Positions 45,912 to 58,100 of a stretch of 64,000 bases of DNA are shown piece by piece. Origin of the DNA: Ciborinia camelliae (Eukaryota; Ascomycota; Leotiomycetes; Helotiales; Sclerotiniaceae); the NCBI GenBank assembly GCA_025890175.1, contig JANPYM010000014.1:1130299-1194298 (forward strand). The letters are read 5' to 3'. The number at the start of each line of letters is the position of its first letter. The stretch's first letter is position 1. The notes beneath the pieces were generated by a model. It saw nothing but the letters and a program-made list of their open reading frames with translations, was not told where the DNA came from and made no database searches. Position numbers and translations under genes: made by a program.

Positions 45912-48582
45912 TCAACCGATAGTTTGATAAGGAGCAATACCCTTTTTCACCTCGTAAACGATATCGGCGGCTTCGTCGGCGCTCTTGGCTTCGAAATCGT
46001 AGCGTTTTTCTTCGCGCGATTTGTAGACGATGAGCTGTTTGTTTTGGTTGATGCGTTAACTTGGGCTTTCTTTGGTAAAGGGGGGAGAGTGGAGAGGGAG
46101 GAAGGGAAGGGGAGTATTTTCATGGGGTGGGATTAATGTATCAGGAGAGAAGAGAATGCTAGCGTGTAGGTATGTATGCATGGTATGAAATGGTATGACT
46201 TACTTTAAAATTCGTCGGGTGTTTTCGAGTGACCTTGCAACCGACAATATTACTAAAATGAAACGTCGTCGTCTTGCTCTGTGCCTCAAACAATGTTTTC
46301 CCACTCGATCCAGGGTACATATGTAGATATTCGCCATCGATGAGGATGATTCTCTCATTCATGCCCACGAATCTCATGGGTTGTTTTCTCCAGACCGTAT
46401 ATTTTCTATAATTGGCACTTCCCCTTTCTTCTTGCGTGCTAATATCCTGGAGTGGATATGGCACTAATTGTGATCCCTTGCGCGCCTTGCGCGGATCGGC
46501 TCGATCCACCACGAGGGAATTGGGTGTGCTACTTGAGGGCGATCCGGTCATGGTTAAGGGCCCATCAGTGGCGAATCGTCGCCGGTATAAATCTAATTCC
46601 GAGGAATTCCCTATTGATCCTACTGTACGATCAAGATAAACAACGGTTCCAGATCCGGTAAGTTTGAGAACGTGTCCTGCCTTGTCCAATTGTCTTTTCT
46701 TACAAACGGTATCGAGGACATCGGCTAAGTAAGTATCGGTTGTGACCTCTAGAGCGACCATTTGTCCAGGTGTAGCATTATTCGAATGAATGTGAATACT
46801 CAATATCTTTTTGGTACCACCACCACGTGAAGTGGGTTGAGGAAGAGCTGTCCCAATCGTAGGGGCATCCGCCAATGTGGAATTTTTTCGTAATGCAGTC
46901 ATCGTTGTAAGAAGAGGATTTTGATGAGGTTGTGTACCGAGAGGAAATGAGGTATTTGGCTTGGGTGTATTGATTGGAGTAAAATCTTCTTCCGCTTCAG
47001 ATGTAGCAACAGCTTCTTGCTTGAATTGAGGAGTAAGTTTTTGATTTTCTTCGAATTGTTCATCGGTTGCTTCAACCAAAGCAAATTCATCAAAAGGTTT
47101 GGAATTCGATCTCGATCTAGTAGGTGCCGCTCGATTATTGGAGTATGTATATGATGTGACTGGTTTGAGACGATCAAGAGGTGGAAAGTCAGTGTCTACC
47201 TCTCCATCATCTACCATTCGTAAAGTCCATCGATTAACATTCAGTTTTTCAGGGGCTATCATAGGTTCTATTTTTTCCTCCAAATACCTCCATAGACTCA
47301 AACCGATCAAATCAGTAATAGCTACTGGTCGATTGTGGGTTTCATCTTCATGAACAGTTCTCCTAATCAGGACCTCGAAAGGTTTTGTCATTGAAGTCGC
47401 AAATGGTGCCAATATACGAATATTGATCGGATTGGGATCTCCTTGTCCAGAAAGAGAAGCAAAACTCTCAAATGGCATGGCAGCTTTCGTTCGCTTGGCC
47501 ATAATCATTGCTGTCAACAAGCTTTTAGGCTGTATCATACTAATAGGGCGAGGTGGTGGTAGGGCTTGGAGTACTGGAGGTGCGGGCTTTGATCGCTTTG
47601 TTGGTGATCGTATAAGTGCTCGAGGTATAGTATTGCCAATGTGCTCTGGTGCGGCAGTTATCGGTCCATCAACACTATCTAATATAGATGCGCTGTCGAT
47701 ACTACCACCAAATGTAGAAGACAAATCTGATCCTGAATCCTCATCTTCTTCCTCTTCTTCTAAGAGGTCACTTACTTGTCTCTTTACACCGATATCGGGA
47801 TCCGGTATATGCGTTCGGACTGTTCTACCAGCTCTTGCAGCGTACCTATTTGATTCTCTCTGTCTTTGAAAGGCAGATGCATCAAATTCATTGTCGGAGG
47901 ACATCTCGCTACTCGTAACAGTATCTCTCCTTGCTCGTTCTTTCACAACCTCTACTGCAGATTGAGAACCTCTTCTTATGCCTGGTCCTGAAGTACGTGT
48001 GGGAGAACTCGCAGTGGTAGATTGTCGAAGATTGGATCCACGAATGGGAGAAGAACCAGAACGATTTCGTATAGGCATTTTAGAGAATTTGATTTGTTGA
48101 GCTGCTCTTTGATCTCCATCATCATCACTATCATCACTCAAATCACTACTATCTTCCTCCTCCATTTGTTCTCGCCTGCGCCTCCTTTTCGTAGCGATTC
48201 CTGGCCCGACAGTATCCCCCGCCCCTCCTGTGAGCAAACCTCCTTCTTCAACTTCATCATCAAGACCAGAAGTTGCCAGACCAGCTGATCTAGGTGGCGC
48301 TTGAAAATATTCCGATGCGATAGCTGTTGGTATTGGTGGAGAATGTGTTCGTTTTATATTCGCGGCATTCGTGCGCCATCCAGCGGCTTTGAATCCAGCA
48401 GTATTTAGAAAACCATCGTTAATTGTTATGAGTCGTTCGCCAACACCATCTGCAATTGAACTTAAATAATTTGATCTCAATTGATAAGAGACAAGACTGT
48501 GTAACGGGTAACGGGTGAGCTTGAGATTGAGGAAGTGGGATGGAATTGGGAGGTCTTACTCTTCTATTTGAATGACCGACAT
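45912..48582 (-). CDS. TORC2 subunit Sin1/Avo1
   Basis: Substrate-binding subunit of target of rapamycin complex 2, which acts at the plasma membrane to phosphorylate AGC kinases. Exons (minus strand) are 48560-48582, 46204-48496 and 45912-46034, giving 812 residues. The 23-nt first exon encodes MSVIQIE and, joined across a 63-bp intron, gives the family N-terminus EDLVSYQLRSNYL. Then follow GERLITIND and SPPIPTA motifs, a disordered acidic middle with a KRRRRR patch, the CRIM domain (about 333-485), a ubiquitin-like Ras-binding domain (about 568-652) and a PH domain (about 703-805) completed by the last exon (LIVYKSREEKRYDFEAKSADEAA). The last intron is 169 bp. Length is usual for filamentous fungi. 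Divergent from the PRCC gene with 348 bp between starts. Confidence 0.93.
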
Positions 48583-48930
48583 AGTGAGAATAGAAATGTA
48601 AATAATTTAAAGGGACGATTACCGGCTCGTATAAGTATGAAAGAATAGTAAGGAGGTTCAAGATTTTCAACAGATTCAATCGTTTAAACCATTGTCAAGC
48701 TTCCAGATTGAATTCAATAATCATGGTAGATGGATGAAGTTGCGATAGAGTACCAACCAGTACGTACATTCCTCGTATCAATGCTCAGCCTTACAGAGTA
48801 CGGTATCTGGGGTACGCTAAAATTGGCGCCTATCACCTATTCGCTTTTTATCAGGCTGTCGCAACAGCCTTTTTATCAACTCTCTCAAAACAAGATATTA
48901 TAAATAAAATCATCAAAAATCATCTCAACA
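48583..48930. promoter_or_regulatory. Shared divergent promoter of Sin1 and PRCC genes
   Basis: 348 bp between two start codons facing away from each other. Contains GGCTGTCGCAACAGCC at 48853-48868, an inverted repeat (GGCTGT/ACAGCC), and A-rich leader sequence before the PRCC start. No other gene fits here. Confidence 0.6.
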
Positions 48931-50136
48931 ATGGCACTCGTCGATTATTCAGATTCAGAAGATTCAGATGTTGCAGAGGCAACTGCGCCAAAACCATCAA
49001 TATCAACATCGACATCTACAGCTGGTAAACAAGCATTCCAAAAAGTTGTCGATAGATCAAATCCTGGCAAAATCAAAGTATCGTTACCACAAGCATCATT
49101 AAAAGACGACGTCAAAACCGATGAGCCGCCCACAAAGCGCGCAAAGACTGGCGGTGGAGCTTTTAGCGGATTCAATTCATTCTTGCCAGCTCCAAAAAGA
49201 ACGGGACAATCTACAAATGCGACATTAGGTGGTGGAAGTGCGGTGCGAAAGAGTGGTTTGGGAGCTGGAGTTAGTTTGAAGACTGGTGCTGCTCCTGCTT
49301 TTAGTAGAGAGCCTGAACCGGAGAGAGAATATACGGAGGAAAAATCTGCAGGAGATGAAGAGGCAGCTACTGGATCCGGGATGAATTTACCTTCTCCAAG
49401 CTCCCTGGTTGATGAACAGAAGCCAGCAGATGAGGTCAAATTGGTTGGGAAACCATTAATGTTCAAACCACTATCCGTTGCAAGGAAATCAGCCAAAAAG
49501 AAGCTTCAAAAACCAATATCAAACATATCTACACCTTCCACATCTACCTCAACACCACAGAGCAGTACCCCAGCCACTCCACAGAATTCCGAGAAAGCAG
49601 CGGCGCCGAAACCAAAAGTATCATTGTTTTCCCTCGAGGTAGAATCGGTCAACACAACTCCAACCACCACTTTCAACGGAGAATACAAACCAATGCTATA
49701 CCAACCCTCGTCCCAAGACCAAGACCAAGAACCCACCTACGAAGACTACACCCCGACAACCAAGCACACCCTCCCCTTCGCCCCCACTCCCCCCATCAAC
49801 AGCCACAACACCAGCGAATCCCTCTCCTCCATCGCCGACACCCTGCATCTCTCGGCCGCGGAACGACGTCAGCTCTTCGGCCGCCAAAAAAGTGGCCCCG
49901 GGCAAGCCGCTACTAAAATCATCAACTTCAACACGGACCAGGAATACGCACATAACGAAGAACTCCGCGCAGCAGGCGAACAAGTCATGCATAACCCCGT
50001 GAGGGCGATTGCGCCGGGTAAACATAGCTTGAAACAGCTAGTTGGGGCGGCGCAGAGTCAGAAGGAGGCGCTGGAGGAAAGTTTCGCGATGGGGAGGAAT
50101 AATAGGAAGGAGGCGGGGAGTAAATATGGGTGGTAG
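48931..50136 (+). CDS. PRCC-domain nuclear protein
   Basis: Single-exon protein of 401 residues. It starts with an acidic MALVDYSDSEDSD, continues through low-complexity Ser/Thr/Pro/Lys stretches (a KRAKT basic patch near 70, KKKLQK near 195), and ends in the conserved PRCC C-terminus (about 330-401): FNTDQEYAHNEELRAAGEQ, NPVRAIAPGKHSL and the final RKEAGSKYGW. PRCC proteins are nuclear and in animals are linked to splicing factors and the mitotic checkpoint protein MAD2B; the fungal role is little known. The start context ACAATGG is good and the acidic opening is the family's usual beginning. Codon use changes to C-rich synonymous codons around 49740-49960. Convergent with the next gene on the minus strand. 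Confidence 0.88.
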   Translation: MALVDYSDSEDSDVAEATAPKPSISTSTSTAGKQAFQKVVDRSNPGKIKVSLPQASLKDDVKTDEPPTKRAKTGGGAFSGFNSFLPAPKRTGQSTNATLGGGSAVRKSGLGAGVSLKTGAAPAFSREPEPEREYTEEKSAGDEEAATGSGMNLPSPSSLVDEQKPADEVKLVGKPLMFKPLSVARKSAKKKLQKPISNISTPSTSTSTPQSSTPATPQNSEKAAAPKPKVSLFSLEVESVNTTPTTTFNGEYKPMLYQPSSQDQDQEPTYEDYTPTTKHTLPFAPTPPINSHNTSESLSSIADTLHLSAAERRQLFGRQKSGPGQAATKIINFNTDQEYAHNEELRAAGEQVMHNPVRAIAPGKHSLKQLVGAAQSQKEALEESFAMGRNNRKEAGSKYGW

Positions 50137-50481
50137 AATGCACCCGGTGGTAGGGGAGTTTGAGAGGATAGGTTGGTTGGTTTTAGGAGGAGCGCAGTGA
50201 ATGCGAGTGTAATGTATGATATATATAATGGAAATATAAAATTATTTGATACCCATATATATACTACTCCATTCCCAGATCTTTATTTCATATATACATA
50301 TACACAGCACAATCCAATCACCCATCCAACACAGGTAACCCCGACCCCGCCCCCTATTTTAAATGAGTAGGTAGAAATAAAATTTATATGCTATATTATG
50401 CCAATCTAAGCGAGGGGATCGTTAGATAAATATCTAATTACTATCTACTATCTACTATTTATTACCTCCTACCTCCTACCT

Positions 50482-50685
50482 CCTACCTACCTACCTACCT
50501 ACCTACCTACCTACCTACCTACCTACCTACCTACCTACCTACCTACCTACCTACCTACCTACCTACCTACCTACCTACCTACCTACCTACCTACCTACCT
50601 ACCTACCTACCTACCTACCTACCTACCTACCTACCTACCTACCTACCTACCTACCTACCTACCTACCTACCTACCTACCTACCTA
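50482..50685. repeat. CCTA tetranucleotide tract
   Basis: About 50 uninterrupted CCTA units, preceded by a few CCTACCT variants from 50464. Confidence 0.97.
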
Positions 50686-50887
50686 GATGGCATATGCATA
50701 ACGGAAAATAATAAATAAATAAATGGAAATTAATATTAATATCGATATTTAATCTTCTGTTCGATTCGATTTGAAGTGGAAAATTAGTTAACTAACTAGA
50801 TAATTGGGAGGGAGAGAGGATAATTGGAAGGGAGGGAGAAAGGCAGGGAGGCATGATGATATCTTTTTGGATGGTATATTGTGGGTG

Positions 50888-51113
50888 GGTAGGTAGGTAG
50901 GTAGGTAGGTAGGTAGGTAGGTAGGTAGGTAGGTAGGTAGGTAGGTAGGTAGGTAGGTAGGTAGGTAGGTAGGTAGGTAGGTAGGTAGGTAGGTAGGTAG
51001 GTAGGTAGGTAGGTAGGTAGGTAGGTAGGTAGGTAGGTAGGTAGGTAGGTAGGTAGGTAGGTAGGTAGGTAGGTAGGTAGGTAGGTAGGTAGGTAGGTAG
51101 GTAGGTAGGTAGG
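50888..51113. repeat. TAGG tetranucleotide tract
   Basis: About 56 uninterrupted TAGG units, the reverse complement of the tract at 50482-50685; first imperfection at 51113-51116 (GGTTGG). Confidence 0.97.
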
Positions 51114-51600
51114 TTGGTAGGTATTTCTTTCGATTCTGGATGTTGGAATTGGAATGTCGTGAATGGCACTATTTATTATTCAAGGGGAGAAGAGGGGAGG
51201 AAGGGGAGAAGAGGGAAGGGGAGAAGAGGGAAGGGGAGGAAGGGGAGAAAAGGGAAGGGGAGAAGAGGGAAGGGGAGAAGAAGGATTTGGTGGATATGGA
51301 TATGAATCTGGATATGAATCTGGAGTAAATATGTATTGTATTGTATTGTATTGTATTGCAGAAAATAATTGTATATACAAAAACCAACTAACTAATATGA
51401 TGACACCCTAAGTCTTAACACCCATTCATCACCCAAGTGCGAAAACGCAAGGGAAAATAAAAATTGTAAATCCCAAAACTAAATAAACTCCACCCGATCA
51501 CAGCTCTTGTTTTCGGGAAACGTGGTAACTCCTTGTTCGCTTCCCCTTGATACCATAAAGGTCCTATCGTCCCATCCCATTGAAGAAAAGAAAAGAAAAC

Positions 51601-52923
51601 CTAACAATCCACCTCAATTAATTTAATGCACCTCTCCCCCCTCATCAAACACTCCCACTCCCCCCTCGTCCCCGGACTAACCTCACTCGCCGCATTAGGA
51701 GTTTTCTCCCCCCTAAAAAACGGGCCCCTATCTTCCGTTTCCCCCACCCCCCTCTCCCAAATCCGACTTTCCCCATCCCTCCCCTTAGCACTCTCTCCCA
51801 CCTCAACCAGATCCTCGACATTCCCCAGCGCCCCCTCCTCCATCTCAAACGATGTTTTCAGCGACAGCAAACCTGGACTCCTCGCCTCTTCATGAGCAAT
51901 CGCTCCCCGTCTCGTGATGCCCCCATACGATCTTTTATACCCCTCATCGACATCACACAACGCACTCAGCGAGATCCCAAGCCACTCATAACAACGAACG
52001 ACCTCCCCCCTCCCAACCGTCTTCCCCTCTCGTGCCAAAACCAATCGTCTCAACTCATCAATCGCAAGACCCATATCTTCCGCCTTCAGACTCCGCGAAT
52101 AGGTATGCAGCGCGCATTTAAACGCAAACAAATAGTCGAGAGAATACAGGGATAACCCCGAGGACGTAAACACGAGTCGATTTTGAGCCAGAGATCTCCG
52201 GATCAAATCCTGCGTCCCGAGATCCTCAATAGGTTTCGTCAGCGATGTCTCACTCAACCAATCCCCTCCGATGCCCGGAAACTTCCTCTCGGCTCTCGAG
52301 ATCGTGGCGCGCAATATGCGTTCAGCACGGGGCGTCAGGGACGTAGAATGCATAAGCGTGATGCCGTATCGATTGGGTGTATCAGGAGAAGTCCACTCGG
52401 CGGTTGGGGTGCAGGGGGTGGAGGGAGGAGAAATCGAGGCCCGGATGTGGTGGGCCATGGTATCTTTGGGGGAAGAGGGGAGCCCGGAATATTTTGTGCG
52501 CGAGAGGTAGATGGTCGAGGTGGAGAGGCTGGATGTGCTTGTAGAATTTGAACGTTCGGAAAGCGGTTTGGAGAATATAGTGCTAGTTGGACTCGAAGCG
52601 CGAGAACTAAGCGGAGAGACTCCTCGACTGGTTGGTGAAATATCGCGGGTGTGGGATGTGAGTGGTGCGTTGTTATAGAGAAGTGTTGATGGCGATGTAG
52701 TGAGAGAATGAGAACCAGGTGCGGTGGTAGCTTGGGAAATCACGGGACTTTGAATTTGATTGTCTTTTTTGACGACAATCAATGATAGATGAAGTCTCTT
52801 TCGCACCAAACGTTTGGATACATAATCGAGAGCTTCGAGTAATTCGGATGGTAGTTGCATTGGTTGGAGCAATGATTGGCCTGCCTCCAATGGAGATGAT
52901 ATGCTATTCTTTGAGATAGGCAT
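51601..52923 (-). CDS. Uncharacterised fungal protein (possibly DUF7582 family)
   Basis: Single-exon frame of 440 residues if started at 52923 (context AAGATGCC); an upstream ATG in frame at 52986 would add 21 hydrophobic residues and is less likely. Residues 1-55 look conserved (SPLEAGQSLLQP, ELLEALDYVSKRLVRKRLHL, then SLIVVKK), followed by a Ser/Thr/Pro-rich segment (about 60-200) with many SP/TP sites. A second ordered part (about 205-345) contains RAERILRATISRAERKFPG and SLYSLDYLFAFKCALHTY. The tail is charged. I recall fungal proteins of this pattern labelled DUF7582, but the assignment is from memory and function is unknown. No catalytic motif or membrane segment seen. Convergent with PRCC. 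Confidence 0.7.
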   Translation of the reverse strand: MPISKNSISSPLEAGQSLLQPMQLPSELLEALDYVSKRLVRKRLHLSLIVVKKDNQIQSPVISQATTAPGSHSLTTSPSTLLYNNAPLTSHTRDISPTSRGVSPLSSRASSPTSTIFSKPLSERSNSTSTSSLSTSTIYLSRTKYSGLPSSPKDTMAHHIRASISPPSTPCTPTAEWTSPDTPNRYGITLMHSTSLTPRAERILRATISRAERKFPGIGGDWLSETSLTKPIEDLGTQDLIRRSLAQNRLVFTSSGLSLYSLDYLFAFKCALHTYSRSLKAEDMGLAIDELRRLVLAREGKTVGRGEVVRCYEWLGISLSALCDVDEGYKRSYGGITRRGAIAHEEARSPGLLSLKTSFEMEEGALGNVEDLVEVGESAKGRDGESRIWERGVGETEDRGPFFRGEKTPNAASEVSPGTRGEWECLMRGERCIKLIEVDC

Positions 52924-54021
52924 CTTGATGATGATAGTGAACAGGTATACAGAAATAGTTGGTATCGAAAGACAACTGATTGTCAATCTATATAATAAAA
53001 AGCTGAAGCCGATGAAGAGTTACTTAACTCGGGGCGACATCCAACAGATATACAAATGAGAAGATACAATGAAATACGACGCTGATACTCGAAATAAACT
53101 CTCCGATGCACGATGCACGATGCACGAGTCCCGCTCAGCGGGTAGCCCCAGTATGCAACTAACATGGGATATAAGGCAAATCGCGCAAGGGAGACGATGA
53201 AGCTTTGACAAAATCTTGCTCGATGACCACTCAGTCCGGCATCAAAAGTTTCGTGAGGGGAGAATTGTTTTTTCTCTAAAGTGCTGATGGTGGATGAAAT
53301 ATGCAAATCATTCTTATTTATATGATATGATTGGTTGATTGATTGAGAATTGTTTCCCAAAATAAAATCATGCAAAGTTTAGTTTTAGCCGACGGGAAGG
53401 AAGTTATTTTTGGAGTTTGCTGATTACTATTTTGAATGTAGCGGGAGATAATTCCACACCCTTCTAGCCGCTGTGAAATGTCAAAGATTGGTATTTAGTA
53501 TTATCGAGGATGTCATTTTATCAATACCATCCACCTACTTGCTGCAGATCAATATGTGATGTGATGAACTTCCGGGCGCCTAGATATAGATATGTCCGTG
53601 CAACCAACGCCTAACCTTATTACCCCTTACCCTACAAGTTATTTTTGGATGTGACGAACTTTTTCAACTTTTTCTCAAATAATTATAGAAATCAATCAAT
53701 TTACCTATTTATCCCTCACTTCTGGCGTTTATCTCAAGTCAAAAACAAGAATCCCCTCCCAAATAAATCTTTCCCCCTATTCTTATTCTTATTTTTATTC
53801 CCCTTCCCCTCCACCACCACCACCATCACCACCACCACCATCGAATACGCACCCATATTAAGATTTTCCCGATATCACATTGCATTCATTGCATATCAGC
53901 TATATCCAACTCGAGTATATTTATATACCTCACAATCATAAAAGCCCAAATTCCAATCATCTCCTAATACAATCAATCCAAAGACAAAGACACCTGTTTC
54001 CGTGACATTACCTACCTACCT

Positions 54022-54054
<33 letters not shown>

Positions 54055-55162
54055 GCAAGCAAATAGATAGGTAGGTAGGTAGATAGGTACTTAACCAACC
54101 AACCAATAATCAATAAACGCGGTAATCTTACCTACCTCCCGATAACCGCCATCCGGGCATAACCATGTACCTGTATACCTGTATACCTGCATACATATAT
54201 GTATACTAGAACGGTCCCGCAACTAAGGCTGAAGGAGTATATCGAGATGGTTTCAGCCTTGAAAGATGTGGTGCTGTTGCTGTAGCTGTAGCTATAGCTG
54301 TAGCAATAGGGGGCTATTGTGGATGGACTCTGCCTGATCTGATCTGGTCTGATCTGATCTGGTCATCTCCTACCTTCCGAAATATTGCTTCTCAATATAA
54401 CCTTACTACATACAATGCATCCATCCATCACATCACATCACATCACGCAACCACCACCTAGACGACACATTGAACAAGTGCATAATATAAATACTGTGCC
54501 AATAATATCCATGGCCTCCCGAGGGCATAACGTCTGTTTTCCCACAAAGTATTTTCAGACCTCCCTCATCCTATCAGCATATCATCATCGTGAACCCCTC
54601 CCCCCACCCCCCCAAATCCATTCACCCCTTAAAATATGTCCGATAAACTTCACAACGCCATGCATCATCTAATCATCCATCCATCTTTCCATCCCATCTG
54701 CTTCACCAAACCATAAGATAAAAGAAAACTAGAATCACAGTGAGAAAAACCAGAGAGATCAAGAGTGATTTATCAACTCCAGTCACTCCAACCCAGTCCA
54801 GCTCAGCCCAGCTCAGCCTAGCCCAGCCCATTCCCATTTCCATGTCCATTCCCAATTCCCAATGTTCATAACCAAACCCCATTGAAACCAAATGCATTTC
54901 ATCAAAAGTAGTAAAAATCATTCCTCGGTATCCCTGAGTTACAGGTCTCCGAAAGATATTGCGCCTGATGCAACGCCTGTTTGTATGGTTGTCGCAGTTC
55001 ACATTCCGATTCATTAGGCCATTATTTAACCCCCTTCGTTTATCGACACCCAATACGCCAATGTAGACTGAAGAATTTTGAAAGATCCACGTGCTTGTAA
55101 TCAAAAGGAAAAAGTTGAAATCGAAGGTGGCCGTATCACAAGAAGTCATTTGGAAAGTAATA
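52924..55162. other. Intergenic between uncharacterised gene and USP
   Basis: No convincing gene. Contains three GATGCAC repeats followed by a perfect hairpin CCCGCTCAGCGGG (53104-53152), CCACCA runs (53810-53840), AATC tetramers (54023-54052), TAGG patches, and CCCAG/CTCAG runs (54780-54835). A 160-codon minus frame at 54703-55185 overlaps the USP stop and is read as 3' UTR. Confidence 0.55.
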
Positions 55163-58100
55163 TTAGAGTTGTGCCTCCAACTCACTATCCATAGGTTCGC
55201 AAAGTTCTGTTACGCTACCCATAGGTTCATCGGAGGCATAATCATCATCGGAATTACCCCATTCTATAATTTGGTTAGCTAAAACATGGTTTAGGGCACG
55301 ATGCGATGACTTACCAGAAGCTTCCTCTTCCACTTCGTCAACCATGAATCTTCTTAATTCTCCCCAGAGAGCTAAAAATTGTTAGTTGATTTGGTATCAA
55401 TAGTAGAGAGATGATATCGACTTACTATTCATTTTCAGCTTGTAATCATCGGCTGCTTGTCCGGGCTCAAAATATTGAAGGCAAAGCTCAACAACATGCT
55501 CAATGTTAATCATAACTGCAGTAACGGCTTGCGCTCGTTGTCCTATATAGACATCACGTAGATAATCTAAACAAGCGTGGCCCAGCTTTTGAGTCATCTT
55601 CATCCTGTGCAACGCCAAATCTATTTCGTTCTCCGGTGCAGTATTGTCTACCTCGATACCCAGATTGAAGATGATTTCTCCAAGGAACTCTTCAGTATCA
55701 GATCTGACAGCGCTTTCGTAATGAGTTAAAAATGCAGGGACCCATTGAAAAATTGTATGTAAGACAATCTTCATGATTTCTTCTCGAGAAACGTTGTTGA
55801 AATTGCTTTGCAGATGAACGAGATCTTTGAAGAACCGAAGGTATTCTGAGCCATCCTTAGTGTCATTATTGAACGAAGACCTAGCAACTTGAGCAGCCAT
55901 GTCCCGAATAGCTCTCGGTTCTTCTGAATGCTCGCAATACAATATCGCCGCTCTTAAAAATGGGCCCCAAGGCAGCGAAGTGTCCCTTCTAATACCATGG
56001 ACTATTGCAGAACACATATATCGGTCAATATGGTTCGGATCCGGGAAGTGTAAGAGCCTAGAGATGATTTCTTTCGTTGCGCGCTGGTTCTGATTGATCG
56101 TGAGAAGCTTTTCAGTTAGGATATGGGCGCCAGTCCTCGTCCAGTGGTAATTAATTCTATTCCTTTCTTCCCACGTAAAGGGTATGTTATCGACAACATA
56201 TGATAGTTGTAGCCGAGAACTAAACTGATCAATTGAAGGAGCCGCTGGGTCGCAAGCCGAGATAAGTCGAGATAAGAGATCGATGACGCTTTCATAAGAG
56301 ACTGGTCTTGTTGACGAACTCCTCTTGGTAATAGTTGTAAGCATTCGTGTTAACTGGGGGTTCTGATTGTCCATAGCATCGGCGCATATGATATCTAAAG
56401 TTTTCATGAGAAATCCTGAGTCGAGAAGGGCTGCTGCTTCTTTCTCGCCTAGGTTGGCAAGGCTGGTGAGCAACCCAAAGTATTCAGGCCAGGCTCTAAG
56501 ACTATTATAAAAGTTTTCATATAGTCGAGCCAAGGCACCCACAACATCCTGCATCAAATTTGGATCGTCGGGGACGGTGCGCCCACCATGAGAAAGACCG
56601 TATGCATATGGAATCTTACTTTTTACCATCATCAAGGCTCCGAGGACTGCACCACCTACCTCTGAACGGACCATGCCTTCAGAACATTTCAGAAGCAAGA
56701 AACGAAAAGCATCTGTGCATAAAGAAAGATAGTCAAGAAAGTCCCGGCTGCACTCTGCGCAATGTTGACATTGTGCTCGCAAAGGATTTATGAATGCACC
56801 GATTTCTGGGGCATCTTTTGAACGTGCGACAACTTGGTCCAGATGACACATTGCAACCCACATGGCCTGCTTTTCGAGATCGTGTAAAGGTGAGCATTTT
56901 CCATTGTTTAGCTGCTTGTTCAGATTCCTTGTGTTTTCAAACATTTTCCGAACGAAGATAACATGTGCAGGATCGTAGAGACAGTATTTGCGCATTACAA
57001 ACTCGTTATCCATAGTTATGTGGTTTTCTTGTAGTCGATTGACAACTGCCTTCAATGGATTTTGCCAATGCTTGTCTATGGTAGGTGGGCTTTTCGGCCT
57101 GTTTGGCTCTAGCACCATGACCTTGTTCGTCACAGGTAGGCGGTTTCCTGGTAGGTGATCGACAGCTATCTTCGATAGATTTGCAGTATTCTTTTTCGCC
57201 ATCTCGTTCTTTATAACCGTCAATGTGGAAGAACGCTGATAAAACAGCATATAGGCACTATAGCTCTTATCAAACTGCATAGGGTTTTCAGCAGTACCCC
57301 CATGTTCAGCGCCACCATAGCAGGCTGCCTCCATGAAGGCTGGATCCCAAGAAGTTACTGTCTCGTCGTTGAACTCCACCCACTTCCCCTTGCCATCAAA
57401 CAGTGGCCGCTCTCGGATGAAAGAATAGTAATGACCGGATTCTGCTGTTCCAGTGTGGACAAGAACGCCAACAAGCTCAAAAATATCCTCTTCAATTTCA
57501 CCTGATTCGTTCATGAGGTATTCAACCTTGTAAGGCCGCATATCGATCGATGGTGGAAATGAGAAGTGGTCATTGATCTTGTTTCGTGTGAGTGTGCGTA
57601 CATTGAAATCGAATCTTTTCAAATGGAAGATCAAATTATCTGGCACATCCTTCAGACACGTTCGTTTGACTGCATCAACATGACGATTACAAGTCTCGCA
57701 TTTGTACTTGTTATCACCTTCCATGGCCTCGCCTTCAACGTAAGCCTGCAGACTTTCCTCAAGGGATTTTTTCCCCTTGATATCACATTGAATGGCGGAG
57801 AAATCTTCTAATCGCCCTGAGATATGGGGACATTCCTTAGATTTGATCTGCTGTACCAATTTGCCTCCATAAAATGACCGAACCTTGCGTTTGTCATCAT
57901 CTGTCAAGTTTTCGCGCTCCAAACGATCAAAGAGCAGATTGTAAAATTCATCGACGTCCATTTGGACAGAGACATCAATTTCAAGCTCTTCATAAGTTGG
58001 AATAGATGCAGCAAAATTGGTTGGATCCACATATCTTTTCATGCTGTTTTGCATGAAAGAAAACAATCGTTGGGTTTCTAGGAGGAGCTTTTGCGATCCA

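Larger units (their letters stand above)
50137..51600. other. Spacer between convergent genes, dominated by opposed tetranucleotide tracts
   Basis: No gene. Holds a CCTA tract (50482-50685), about 200 bp of ordinary sequence, a TAGG tract (50888-51113), a GGAAGGGGAGAAGA purine array (51183-51280), a GGATATGAATCT repeat (51294-51325) and a TTGTA run (51335-51358). Frames of repeated TYLP residues on the minus strand are the translated tetramer. Confidence 0.85.

Noticed and set aside
49506..50025. Minus-strand frames within the PRCC gene
   Set aside because: Shadows of the plus-strand coding sequence, which has the family C-terminus.
50792..51169. Minus-strand frame with repeated Thr-Tyr-Leu-Pro
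   Set aside because: Pure translation of the TAGG tetranucleotide tract.
54703..55185. 160-codon minus-strand frame downstream of the USP
   Set aside because: Overlaps the USP stop codon and last exon in another phase and has low-complexity content; probably USP 3' UTR.
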